From a virus, in IMG/VR virus record IMGVR_UViG_3300035458_000037, positions 1 through 64,000 of that record: a stretch of DNA of 64,000 bases, one strand, 5' to 3'. This document shows positions 31,600 to 40,615 of the stretch, piece after piece (the stretch's first letter is position 1; every line of letters begins with the position of its first letter). The notes beneath the pieces are model-generated. The model was not told where the DNA came from. It ran no database searches and saw only the letters and a list, made by a program, of their open reading frames with translations. A program made the translations under genes and the position numbers.

Positions 31600-31624
31600 A
31601 GCTATGCAATTTATCATTGAAATA

Positions 31625-31678
31625 TGTTATAATATATATGGTAGGGAGAGATATCTGTTAGGCGTATCTCCAAATACC
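31625..31678 (+). promoter_or_regulatory. Extended -10 promoter with leader stem-loop for dnaE
   Basis: TGTTATAAT at 31625-31633 is followed by a two-part stem: GGTA (31640-31643) with TACC (31675-31678), and GAGATA (31648-31653) with TATCTC (31665-31670). Confidence 0.7.
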
Positions 31679-31885
31679 AAAAGCAATACTGACTTGAATA
31701 AAAAAGGTCGCACAGTAATTGTCAGTGCCTAGTGGCACGGAAAGGGGCAGTAATGAAAGATAAAACAATACTTTCAGAGATAGTGAATCAGCCTAACTGG
31801 AGTGGAAGATGCAAGACCCATTCCAGTTAAACAAAAAGAAAGGGGGCTTAGCCCCCGGATATTTTAACTATGCAAAGGAGGTAAT
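31640..31885 (+). ncRNA. Structured leader upstream of dnaE
   Basis: This roughly 250-nt segment holds no normal gene but several paired elements: the promoter-proximal stem above, ACTGAC/GTCAGT arms (about 31688 and 31721), a GTGCC TAGT GGCAC hairpin (about 31726-31739), AACTGGA/TCCAGTT arms (about 31798 and 31823) and a GGGGGC/GCCCCC hairpin (31842-31856). A 25-codon frame starts at ATG 31753. It could be a regulatory leader of dnaE or a separate small RNA. No known riboswitch class was recognised. Confidence 0.45.
31753..31830 (+). CDS. Possible 25-aa leader peptide
   Basis: ATG 31753 after GGGGCAG opens 25 codons with mixed polar composition. It overlaps one arm of the leader inverted repeat. 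It is credible only as a leader peptide. Confidence 0.3.
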   Translation: MKDKTILSEIVNQPNWSGRCKTHSS

Positions 31886-34800
31886 TTGTATTGTGATATC
31901 GGTTTTCATACAGATCTCACTCTTGGTAGATCAGCGCTTAGATTTAAGTATCTGAAAAATTTAAAATTTAATAATCCAATAGCTATTTGTGATAACGGAA
32001 ATATGTCTCAATTAGTAAAGAGTTTAAGTTTAAATAAAATGAATATTCCAGCCGTTGAATTATTTGTTACCACTTCATATAAAGCGAAATATAGAACGAA
32101 TGATGCATTAAGATTTTTTGCATTTGATGATGAGGGGTATCAATCATTATGTAAAATGATTTATATAGCAAATGTTAATAAATATTATGTGCCACGTATT
32201 GAAATACAGGATCTAATATTCAATGGAAACATTGTCTGCGTAGCAGACAATGATTTTCTGTTTATAGAAGAATTGCCTATTGATAAAACATTTATTGCCA
32301 TCAATGAAAGTAGTAACCCAGGTGACGAAATCTATCTTAAATATAATCCAATATTTTATTATAGCTCATACGCTTTGCATAAAAGAAGTCTAGATGCCAT
32401 ATCACTTTTATCAGAACGTCAATTCACTCATGACGGAAATGTATGGTATTATGACGATTCGCATTATGCGATTGCATCTTTGATACCTGATGCAATTGCA
32501 AATTACAGCAATCTGCTGAAGAAGCATTCCTCTCCAATCATAAAAATGGAAGATAGATATCCAGTCTTTTGTCCAGAAGCCGATCAGCTTTTTGATGCAT
32601 TAGTTGAATCAGGTTTTGATAGGAAATGTCCACAAACACCGCAGTATAGAAATAGACTTGAGTTTGAGAAGTCTGTAATCAAAAAGATGAAGTATGAAAA
32701 CTATTTTTTGGTTAACTGGGACTTCATTAATTGGGCTCGCAACAATGACATACCCATTGGACCAGGTAGAGGATCTGCGGCAGGATCATTAATTGCATAT
32801 TGTCTCGATATCACCAAATTAGATCCAGTATCTAATGGATTGTATTTCGAAAGATTTTTGAATCCTGAGCGAATATCTCCTCCAGATATTGATACTGATG
32901 TTGACTCAGAAGACAGATCTAAGGTTGTTACATATATAAAAAATAAATATGGAAGTGACCATGTTTCGAAGATCGTCACCTTCACAGAGTTGAAGTCCAA
33001 GTCGGCCCTGAAGGACGCAGCGCGGCTGTATGCCATTGCGCCGGATGAGATCAATGACATCACCGCTCTCTTTCCGCCCGCTGTCTTCGGCGTTACACCA
33101 CCCCTGGAGGAGGCCTATGAGGTTGCCGCTATCAAAACCTGGGCGGATGCACATCCAGGGGTCTGGAAGGACGCCAGGGAGCTGGAAGGGTTCGTCCGGG
33201 GAACTGGCGTGCATGCCGCTGGTGTGGTGATCGCTCCCAAGAAGCTGAATGAAATAGTTGGAGTGAACACAATAGATGGTGAAGAAATATGTCAGTTGGA
33301 TAAGGATGATGCAGAAAAGTTTGGACTTCTCAAATTAGATTTGCTTGGATTAGAAACACTTCATTTGATTAAATCGACTCTTACGAAGATTGGTAAATCG
33401 TATTATTCAATGGAGGATATATCGCTTAACGACGCAAGCGTCATTAAACGGTTCGCGTCTGGTGACACTCATGGCATATTCCAATTTGAATCCGACAATA
33501 TGCGCAAGCTGCTTGTGAGAGTCAATCCCACATCATTTGCCGATATTGCTGCTGTAACCGCTCTTTATCGTCCCGGCCCACTTACATCAGGGCTTACAGA
33601 AGATTACATTAAGAATAAAAATTCTGAGAATCCCGAATATTCATTTCCTGAATTCAAAGATTTATTATCTGAGACTTATGGAATCTTTGTTTATCAAGAA
33701 CAAGTTATGCTTGTGTCTCAGGTAATATCAGGATTTAGTTTGTCTCGTGCTGATACTTTGCGAAAAGCTATAGGTAAAAAGAATAAAGAATTGATGATAG
33801 TTCTTGAACGCGAGTTTATTGATGGAGCTGTTAATAAAGGATACAACGAAGTTGATGTTACAAAACTATGGAATCAAATATTGAAGTTTGCAGATTATTG
33901 TTTCAACAAATCACATTCATATGCATACACAATGTTATCGTATTGGTCAATGTATCTGAAAGTATATCATACCAATGAATTCATAGCTGCGAAACTTTCT
34001 TGTGACATGAAAGATACTTCTGAATTGAGAAAAGATTTTTATGAATTTAAAAAAGATACAGAATTCTTTGATCCATGTATTAATAAATCAGATGAATCAT
34101 TCGTTCTCTCTGAAAGTACGGGCGTCATGATAGGTTTAGGAGCTATCAAAGGATTAGGTAATCTAGGAAAGGAGATTATCAAATATAGGCCATATGATAA
34201 AATTGCACAATTCTTTGATAAGGTTAAGATAGATAAGTCTCAATTGATATCTTTGATTTATGCTGGTGCTTTTGATTGTTTTGAGAAAGATAAAAGTGTC
34301 TTACTAGGTAATGTAGAAAGATTCTTAAAGTTTAATAAGGATAAATCCCATTCGACAATCATTGAGCTTTTTGATCCGAGCGATGTCTTCGACCTGGACC
34401 TGTCGAAGTGCCAAATCCCGCCCGACGCAAGCACCATGGAAAGGGCCTGCTATGGCTTCAATCTGCGCCATGGGTTCATCAATGAGCGGAGGTGGGTGGT
34501 TGAGCACCTGAAGGATAATCACGTCGTAGGGACTATTACAGACGTGAAGCGCACAAAAACCAAAAAGAGTAAGGAGGATATGGCTATAGTATCAATCTAT
34601 ACTCATAATAAAACAATGAAGGTTTTGTTATTTGGTCAAGAATATGAAAAGTATAATAATCTGCTGGTGAAAGAAACAACATGTGGATTTACTGGGGAGC
34701 TAAAAGAAGGAGAAGAACCAACGATATTTGTTACAAAGATGTGTGACGAATGTAGTATTAAAATTACTCGTGCAGATGTAACTATAAAGTTATCCGCAAG

Positions 34801-34999
34801 CAATGAGAGATTAAAAGAGAGATTTGATTTATTGATGTCTACACACGAGAATGGCGATACAACAATGTCATTGTTTAAGTCTAATGCCATAGGAGAAGCT
34901 GAATATGTCTATGATTACGAAAGAAAAATATTATATAATAGAGCCTTACATTCATTTCTCAAGGATACAAAATTTGAGATTGTGTTAGAAATTTTCTAG
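31886..34999 (+). CDS. dnaE: DNA polymerase III alpha subunit (DnaE type), 1037 aa
   Basis: The replicative polymerase of the phage. It starts at TTG 31886, 4 nt after AAAGGAGG. Residues 1-200 are a PHP domain with altered metal ligands (AICDNGNM where ALTDHGN is usual), so exonuclease activity is doubtful. The palm carries GPGRGSAAGS (about 289-298) and the catalytic PDIDTD (333-338). FESDNMRKL, YRPGPL and YQEQVM segments follow in family order. The C-terminus has an OB-type fold (about 880-945) and lacks a clear tau-binding tail. The length is shorter than in bacteria. GC-rich islands lie at 33000-33240 and 34380-34560. Confidence 0.93.
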   Translation: MYCDIGFHTDLTLGRSALRFKYLKNLKFNNPIAICDNGNMSQLVKSLSLNKMNIPAVELFVTTSYKAKYRTNDALRFFAFDDEGYQSLCKMIYIANVNKYYVPRIEIQDLIFNGNIVCVADNDFLFIEELPIDKTFIAINESSNPGDEIYLKYNPIFYYSSYALHKRSLDAISLLSERQFTHDGNVWYYDDSHYAIASLIPDAIANYSNLLKKHSSPIIKMEDRYPVFCPEADQLFDALVESGFDRKCPQTPQYRNRLEFEKSVIKKMKYENYFLVNWDFINWARNNDIPIGPGRGSAAGSLIAYCLDITKLDPVSNGLYFERFLNPERISPPDIDTDVDSEDRSKVVTYIKNKYGSDHVSKIVTFTELKSKSALKDAARLYAIAPDEINDITALFPPAVFGVTPPLEEAYEVAAIKTWADAHPGVWKDARELEGFVRGTGVHAAGVVIAPKKLNEIVGVNTIDGEEICQLDKDDAEKFGLLKLDLLGLETLHLIKSTLTKIGKSYYSMEDISLNDASVIKRFASGDTHGIFQFESDNMRKLLVRVNPTSFADIAAVTALYRPGPLTSGLTEDYIKNKNSENPEYSFPEFKDLLSETYGIFVYQEQVMLVSQVISGFSLSRADTLRKAIGKKNKELMIVLEREFIDGAVNKGYNEVDVTKLWNQILKFADYCFNKSHSYAYTMLSYWSMYLKVYHTNEFIAAKLSCDMKDTSELRKDFYEFKKDTEFFDPCINKSDESFVLSESTGVMIGLGAIKGLGNLGKEIIKYRPYDKIAQFFDKVKIDKSQLISLIYAGAFDCFEKDKSVLLGNVERFLKFNKDKSHSTIIELFDPSDVFDLDLSKCQIPPDASTMERACYGFNLRHGFINERRWVVEHLKDNHVVGTITDVKRTKTKKSKEDMAIVSIYTHNKTMKVLLFGQEYEKYNNLLVKETTCGFTGELKEGEEPTIFVTKMCDECSIKITRADVTIKLSASNERLKERFDLLMSTHENGDTTMSLFKSNAIGEAEYVYDYERKILYNRALHSFLKDTKFEIVLEIF
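33000..33240. other. GC-rich island in dnaE with an inverted pair of CCCCTGGA words
   Basis: In 33121-33180, 37 of 60 bases are G or C, against 14 of 60 in 32161-32220 of the same gene. CCCCTGGAGG lies at 33101-33110 and the inverse CATCCAGGGG at 33152-33161. The encoded protein stays collinear with the DnaE family. Confidence 0.9.
34380..34560. other. Second GC-rich island in dnaE
   Basis: A compact GC-rich stretch in the 3' third of dnaE, without an exact CCCCTGGA copy. Flanks return to AT-rich within about 20 bases. Confidence 0.8.
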
Positions 35000-35014
35000 A
35001 TTAATAGGGATTCG

Positions 35015-35023
35015 TGATAATAT
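35015..35023 (+). promoter_or_regulatory. Weak extended -10 candidate
   Basis: TGATAATAT lies in the 44-base gap after dnaE, ahead of the virion-type genes. It departs from TGTTATAAT at several positions, so it is uncertain. Confidence 0.3.
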
Positions 35024-35043
35024 GAATAGCTGAGGTCAAGCGC

Positions 35044-35955
35044 ATGACTGTATATAACATTACGGAAGTTCCGCAATCTACAACAGCCCCAGCTATTCGA
35101 AATGATATTCCTGTATTTATTGGAAAGTCTTCGATACTTAATCATAAATCAATAAGTTTTATTAATGGCGATTATACAAAAGCAACATTATCACTTGATG
35201 TTTCTGTGCAACAATTTAATGAAAACTTTGTAATTTCATATTGGCGTGATTTAGTAACTCCATTTAATGCAACTACATTAGTAAATGGACAAACATTAAT
35301 CAGTGTCAATGCAACGGTTGTTGCAAATTTGGATGCGACAAAGTTGATATTTGCTCTGATTGATAATAGTGGAACATTACTGTTCACATCTCCCGTAAGT
35401 AATATAGTTTTTTCTCCAGATAATACAAAAGTATTAAGCGTAATAATCAAAGATCCACTTGTAGTTAGCACACAAACAAAAGGCTCTATCTTAGGAATAG
35501 CGCAGGAAAGTATACCTTATACTTACAGCATGATTACTAAAGTTTATACTTTGAATTATACCCCGTTATCTTCTGTGACTGGACTATCTGTAGTGACTTC
35601 GAAATCATATGTTGAATATGAGACTCTCAATACAAGTGATTATTCTGTAATCACAGATGAATCTGTGATTACAGAGTCCAACCAAGATATTTTACGTGGT
35701 CTCAATGCATCAGAGCAAGCTGTCGTCATTCCAGCTTACTCTGATGCAGATATTTCAAATGTAATTAATATTTTAAATATCCTAACTCCAGGATATTATA
35801 TTACCCCGATAGGAATGTCGGATACTTTTAATTTAGCTATTGCAAACTATGTAAAAAGTATTACTAAAAGTAAACCTTATTCAGCTGTATTACCGCCTGC
35901 TGCAATAGTAACTCAAAATACATTAGTAAGTGGTGCTACATATGTCAAATCTTAA
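35044..35955 (+). CDS. Putative virion protein, 303 aa
   Basis: Rich in Thr, Ser, Val and Asn with beta-strand character, low in charge, like phage structural proteins. Its last residues (SGATYVKS) resemble the end of the first sheath gene (TSATYTKS). It opens the structural block after dnaE. Exact position in the virion unknown. Confidence 0.6.
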   Translation: MTVYNITEVPQSTTAPAIRNDIPVFIGKSSILNHKSISFINGDYTKATLSLDVSVQQFNENFVISYWRDLVTPFNATTLVNGQTLISVNATVVANLDATKLIFALIDNSGTLLFTSPVSNIVFSPDNTKVLSVIIKDPLVVSTQTKGSILGIAQESIPYTYSMITKVYTLNYTPLSSVTGLSVVTSKSYVEYETLNTSDYSVITDESVITESNQDILRGLNASEQAVVIPAYSDADISNVINILNILTPGYYITPIGMSDTFNLAIANYVKSITKSKPYSAVLPPAAIVTQNTLVSGATYVKS

Positions 35956-37387
35956 AAAGATTGTCAAACCACAACATCATCAATCTGAAGCTGTAGAACA
36001 ACTTGATAAGTCTAACTCTATCATTGCGTATCATGGTTTAGGCTCCGGTAAAACTCTTACTTCTATTTTGGCAGCAGAGGAAGCTAAGGGGCCAAAACTT
36101 ATATTAGCTCCCGCTTCTCTCCTGGGCAATTATCGTAAAGAATTAAAGAAGTTTAATGTGGACGATAAAGATTATCATTTACTTTCTTACGAAAGATTTA
36201 GGAAAAATCCAGAACATTACATTGATAAAATCAAACCATCCATAATGATTGCAGATGAGTTTCATAGAACTCAAAATGTTGATTCGATAACTGGAGAAGC
36301 TATTCGAAGGACAAGGCCCAAAGTTAAAAAGTTTATGGGTCTCACTGGCACTATTGCTCAAAATCGTCCTTCTGAAATTGGTTCATTGGTTAATACTGCA
36401 ACAGGACAACCGCTATTAGGTAAAGATGAAAATGAATTTAATCAGCGCTTTGTAGCAGAGCGGCGTATCAGTCCAGGTATTATTGGAAGGTTACTTGGTA
36501 GAAGACCTGGCGTAGTAGAAGAAGCTAAAAATCTTGATAAGTTTAAAAAAATCACTCAGCCTTATGTAAACACATTCGCTGGCGATGAAGAATACATGAA
36601 GCACATTCCAAAGGTAACTCGCAATGTAGTGCGAATACCTATGAATAAAGAGCAGAATAGAATTTATGATTATACATTTAATGATGTTCCTGCTTGGATC
36701 AAATTTAAAATTAAGAATAATCTCCCTCCATCTAAACAAGAATCTAGAAATTTAAATGCTTTCCTTTTAGGATCTAGACAAGCGAGTAATTCACTTCAAC
36801 CTTTTGGTGAATATGAAAGCACTCCAAAGCTTCGTGCTGTAGTTCATGATATTGAATCAGGTATAAAGGGTGATCCCAATTTTAAGGGAGTTGTTTATAG
36901 CAACTTCTTGGAAGCTGGCTTAAAGCCACTTGCATCAAAATTGAAAAAACATAATATTCCATACGGAATGTTTACCGGAGAACAACCTGATGTTGAACGT
37001 AATCAAATGGTGCAAGACTACAACAAAGGTAAATTAAAATCGCTTCTCATATCGCCCGCAGGTGGGGAAGGCTTGGATTTAAGAGGCACCAAGTACATGG
37101 GTATTCTTGATCCAGGGTGGAACCCCGCGAAGACAGAACAAGCTATCGGGCGGGCAGCGCGGTTCAAATCTCATGAACATCTACCGGAAAATGAACGCAC
37201 TGTCACTGTAAAACAGTATTTATCAGAACCACGATTGGGTCTTGTCGGTAAGATAAAAAAGATCTTCCGGCCCGATACTCATGCGATTGGCACGGACGAG
37301 TACATTTACAACAGGGCTCAAGAGAAAGCTCGGTTGAATCAGCAGTTCACGAATGCGCTTAAAGCACCAGGTGTCCCAGTTGAGTAA
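35942..37387 (+). CDS. SNF2/DEAD-type superfamily 2 helicase, about 481 aa
   Basis: Walker A GLGSGKT at residues 32-38, a DEFH motif II at about 105-108, TGTIAQN as motif III, and a C-terminal helicase half with a motif VI (QAIGRAAR starting at residue 400). The layout is that of an SF2 ATPase that translocates on double-stranded DNA. The start is unclear: ATG 35942 has no strong ribosome site, GTG 35930-35933 are alternatives. It lies inside the structural block, overlapping a baseplate-like gene by 35 bases. Possible roles are DNA packaging, ejection or late transcription. Confidence 0.85.
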   Translation: MSNLKKIVKPQHHQSEAVEQLDKSNSIIAYHGLGSGKTLTSILAAEEAKGPKLILAPASLLGNYRKELKKFNVDDKDYHLLSYERFRKNPEHYIDKIKPSIMIADEFHRTQNVDSITGEAIRRTRPKVKKFMGLTGTIAQNRPSEIGSLVNTATGQPLLGKDENEFNQRFVAERRISPGIIGRLLGRRPGVVEEAKNLDKFKKITQPYVNTFAGDEEYMKHIPKVTRNVVRIPMNKEQNRIYDYTFNDVPAWIKFKIKNNLPPSKQESRNLNAFLLGSRQASNSLQPFGEYESTPKLRAVVHDIESGIKGDPNFKGVVYSNFLEAGLKPLASKLKKHNIPYGMFTGEQPDVERNQMVQDYNKGKLKSLLISPAGGEGLDLRGTKYMGILDPGWNPAKTEQAIGRAARFKSHEHLPENERTVTVKQYLSEPRLGLVGKIKKIFRPDTHAIGTDEYIYNRAQEKARLNQQFTNALKAPGVPVE

Positions 37388-38942
37388 CGAAATTTTCAAT
37401 CTCTTGCCATCGTTTTATCGCGATGTATTTGTTGACTCTAATGGTCGGAGTCTGATCCTCCCGTTACTCCAACAATATGCAAACTATATGGGCGATTTAT
37501 TTTACAGGATGCAACAAACTGCGTCTGTAAGATCACTTGAATTATGTCCTGCGGTCATTGAGGAAAGACTTAAAACAATAGATATTTCAAATGCAAATCT
37601 TGATACAACGTATTCTGGACAAAGATTTTTTATCAAATCAAGCATTGTCGCTTATGATAAACTTTATTATGATTATTTATTTCTTAATCCAGTAAATATT
37701 AATTATACAATTACAGTTGATGAGGTTAATCAAAAGACATATATTGAATTTAACACACCGATCGATCAGAAATATTTGACTCTATATGCACCAATTGCAT
37801 ATCATAATCCAAATCTAGTGCGTGATCTTTATGGTAAATTATTAAACTATCAAACTGTAACTTATGTATATACAAGTCTCGAAGACTTTATATATAGCGT
37901 AGAAGTATACAGACAGCAATTACTAGCTATTTTATTTGGTATGCGCCATACAACCAGCTTGAATAATGTAGCTCAATGCATAGGATTATGGCTTGGATTA
38001 CAATACGCCCCATACGACGGATTTGTTAACGCAATAAGTGCAGATTCTATTAGTATTGAAAATCTTCTTGATGGAACTACTACTACAATTACAGCTACAG
38101 GTGAAATAGATACAGTAAACTATTATATTGGCAAAAGGGTTTCTAAGTATGATATACTTCAAATCCAGCACTATAAAGTTTATGATATTTTCTCTGATCC
38201 TGCTCGCTTTACTCAATTGCTTCTTCAGGATAGTGGAGCGGTATTGCTCTCGTTATTGGCGATAGATATTAATAACAAAGAGAAATACGCTTCATTATTC
38301 TTTGATAAAAACATTTTATTTGATTCTGCAAATTTGTATTGGGATATGGGTAATAATACTGGTGTATCACCAGACCCAACCGACGCCACTGTATATCCTG
38401 AAGTTTGGATGAGTTTGTTTGTTACAAATTTCAGTGCATATGTTGATTCAAGATGGCAAAGTCAAAAACTTTATGAGATGTTTAGAAATGTTTTCATAGT
38501 TGAATTAGATCTTTCTCTGCAAGGAAATATTTCTACGTTGAAACCTTTTATATCAATATTGTTGAATATAATCAAATCAAGCAAGACCAAGTATTTGATT
38601 CCAGCTCCAGTAACAACTCCAATTGAGCCTTACTTTGGATTGGTCACTATTTGGGATATGTCAGTTTATCCTCCAACGAAAGTATTTGATGCGTGGGATG
38701 ATCTTGCTCAATATTATGTAACTAATGTTAATTTACCATTTAATAAACCTCCTCACAATATTAACTGGAAATATGATTTTACAACTAATATGCTAGATGG
38801 ATCTCCAGAAGTGTTAGTTGCCGATTATCTTGGATTAACAGATGTTCCAATGACATATAGCACTAGCGTAAAATCTGATTGGGAAGATTGGATTCCATAT
38901 GGAAGAAGTTATGTTAACCTGTCAGCGGAATTTAATTCATAG
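37353..38942 (+). CDS. Putative baseplate/tail structural protein, 529 aa
   Basis: The N-terminus (LLPSFYRDVF, then LLQQYANYMGDLFYRM) fits a baseplate-type protein of large phages. The long body is rich in Tyr, Asn and Ile without enzymatic motifs. It overlaps the helicase gene and is followed by fibre-like genes. Confidence 0.65.
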   Translation: MRLKHQVSQLSNEIFNLLPSFYRDVFVDSNGRSLILPLLQQYANYMGDLFYRMQQTASVRSLELCPAVIEERLKTIDISNANLDTTYSGQRFFIKSSIVAYDKLYYDYLFLNPVNINYTITVDEVNQKTYIEFNTPIDQKYLTLYAPIAYHNPNLVRDLYGKLLNYQTVTYVYTSLEDFIYSVEVYRQQLLAILFGMRHTTSLNNVAQCIGLWLGLQYAPYDGFVNAISADSISIENLLDGTTTTITATGEIDTVNYYIGKRVSKYDILQIQHYKVYDIFSDPARFTQLLLQDSGAVLLSLLAIDINNKEKYASLFFDKNILFDSANLYWDMGNNTGVSPDPTDATVYPEVWMSLFVTNFSAYVDSRWQSQKLYEMFRNVFIVELDLSLQGNISTLKPFISILLNIIKSSKTKYLIPAPVTTPIEPYFGLVTIWDMSVYPPTKVFDAWDDLAQYYVTNVNLPFNKPPHNINWKYDFTTNMLDGSPEVLVADYLGLTDVPMTYSTSVKSDWEDWIPYGRSYVNLSAEFNS

Positions 38943-38951
38943 GAGGATAGC

Positions 38952-39818
38952 GTGACAATAGTTGCAATGAATACACCATGCACTAATTCATCTACGGCGA
39001 ATTTTCGGGCATGGGGCAGTGCCATTTCCGCTGCTATGGCTGCATTCGGATGGGTTAAATCATCTGACGTTGGGCAGATCGATTGGACTTCCGTTGTTGC
39101 ACCTACCGGGATCAGTCAAGTAATGGGATATGAAGTATGGGCAATGGCTGATACTTTGCAGGCCACTTATCCTGTTTACCTAAAGATTCAATATGGTAGT
39201 GGTGGAGCTGGCGCAAATTATCCTGCAATTACTCTTACTCCTGCAACTGGATATACCGGCTCAAGCGGAACTATGAGTGGCCAGATAGGAACAGCTGTTA
39301 GTTTGTCGCCGGGATCGCAAAGTGGATCTTCATATGCTTCTTATGTTAGTGGAACTATATCTAGAGCTACGATGTTTCTTTGGGGATCTACACCTACTTA
39401 TAGCGTATATTTTACAGTAGAAAGATCATTAAATGCTTCTGCTTTAAATAGTAATGCAGGTATTGCTTTTGTAAATGGTGTGTATGGTCAATCCAATCAA
39501 TATAGTCAATTCATTCCTGCCTCGGGAACAATTCCAGATAAATATCAAAACCTCCTGTGTCTAATGCCTCCAAGCGGAACTACCACTGTTGGTAATAATG
39601 TTTATGTTTATCCCATTCGAATATTTGGTCCTGGCGAAAATTGTCCGATCCTTGGTTTTGGTTCGTATCTACTTTCTGATATCGCAGCTTCTTCTCAAAT
39701 TACAGTATTAGATTGGGCTGGTAATCCTCATAATTACTATACTACGCCGAGTCTAAATGTGCCCACAGCTTATGGTCGTTCTATCGGAACAACTGGATTG
39801 GTGATTCTATATGAGTAA
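38952..39818 (+). CDS. Virion-associated tail protein, 288 aa
   Basis: It starts at GTG 38952 after AGGAGG. The motif string with QIDWTSVVAP, YEVWAMADTLQ and LKIQYGSG, and the Gly/Ser/Thr-rich C-terminal body, matches a family of tail or fibre-associated phage proteins. Function probably structural. Confidence 0.65.
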   Translation: MTIVAMNTPCTNSSTANFRAWGSAISAAMAAFGWVKSSDVGQIDWTSVVAPTGISQVMGYEVWAMADTLQATYPVYLKIQYGSGGAGANYPAITLTPATGYTGSSGTMSGQIGTAVSLSPGSQSGSSYASYVSGTISRATMFLWGSTPTYSVYFTVERSLNASALNSNAGIAFVNGVYGQSNQYSQFIPASGTIPDKYQNLLCLMPPSGTTTVGNNVYVYPIRIFGPGENCPILGFGSYLLSDIAASSQITVLDWAGNPHNYYTTPSLNVPTAYGRSIGTTGLVILYE

Positions 39819-39966
39819 TACTTATCTTATGCAAGCAGTTGTAGCAAAAGCTTCAATGACAGCTACAAGAAATTATATAATGCAAACTGGACCACTTGGT
39901 TTCAATATAGTCCAGATTATGTTCTCCAACGATAGGGGGCTTCAGCAAGTTTCAATCGTTAATTAA
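39811..39966 (+). CDS. Small protein, 51 aa, overlapping the tail gene
   Basis: ATG 39811 opens a 51-codon frame that overlaps the end of the preceding gene by 8 bases and fills what would otherwise be a 170-base gap. Composition is balanced (hydrophobic N-terminal helix, polar end). No family recognised. Confidence 0.55.
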   Translation: MSNTYLMQAVVAKASMTATRNYIMQTGPLGFNIVQIMFSNDRGLQQVSIVN

Positions 39967-39990
39967 CGTATCAACGAGTAGGAGTCGCCA

Positions 39991-40206
39991 GTGGAAGTCA
40001 ATAGTTTAGGTTTCGCGGCCTATCTAGTTATGCTTGGATATAAATTATCCGGTCCTCAAGAACGTAGTAAAACCGGTAAGTTTATATTCAATATAGAAAT
40101 TGATGAGGATAAAAGCAAGGAACTTTTTCTTAAGTATTCTAGTGGTCGTTTCAGCAAATTTGACGCTATACTGATGAACCTGAAACGCATGATGCCACGG
40201 GGTTGA
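39991..40206 (+). CDS. DUF5659-like small protein, 71 aa
   Basis: The FAAYLVMLGYKL start, a GKFIFNIEID strand and the LKRMM end fit the small DUF5659-type phage domain. GTG 39991 follows AGGAG. Function unknown. Confidence 0.65.
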   Translation: MEVNSLGFAAYLVMLGYKLSGPQERSKTGKFIFNIEIDEDKSKELFLKYSSGRFSKFDAILMNLKRMMPRG

Positions 40207-40207
40207 A

Positions 40208-40591
40208 ATGGTTGCGGTATTAAAAGGCGCAAAATGTGAATTGAAGTTTAAGATTCTCAGTGATTACATTCATCGTCATCCTGTAGATCTTAGCAAATAC
40301 AATGAATTCATCTGCGCCGTTACCGAAGATGGGAAACTACTCATTGAAAAGAAATTCAGCACCAATGGAGTAAAAACATCTACGAATATTGTAGACGGTT
40401 TTCCATATATAATAACTGTAGTATTCAATTCTGAAGATACAAAAGATCTTTCTCTTAATCCTGCAAGCGAAGAGCGTCAAAGAACATTGGAGCTATTTGG
40501 CATCGGTTTCAATGACGCAGTAATTAGATTTCTTGTAACCGATTTCAATCTGGAAGGATCTGGATATTATGTACGTAGAAATCGAAGCTAA
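40208..40591 (+). CDS. Putative virion-associated protein, 127 aa
   Basis: Beta-rich, starts right after the preceding stop. It sits among fibre-like genes, suggesting a tail accessory role. Family not recognised. Confidence 0.6.
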   Translation: MVAVLKGAKCELKFKILSDYIHRHPVDLSKYNEFICAVTEDGKLLIEKKFSTNGVKTSTNIVDGFPYIITVVFNSEDTKDLSLNPASEERQRTLELFGIGFNDAVIRFLVTDFNLEGSGYYVRRNRS

Positions 40592-40615
40592 TACATTCTA
40601 TGTGGAGATTGAAGT

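Noticed and set aside
33000-33240. An insertion element in dnaE
   Set aside because: The island encodes residues collinear with the DnaE family and has no terminal repeats, so it is not an insertion.
37138-37180. T-arm-like GGTTCAAATC suggesting a tRNA
   Set aside because: It lies within the helicase motif VI coding sequence and has no cloverleaf around it.
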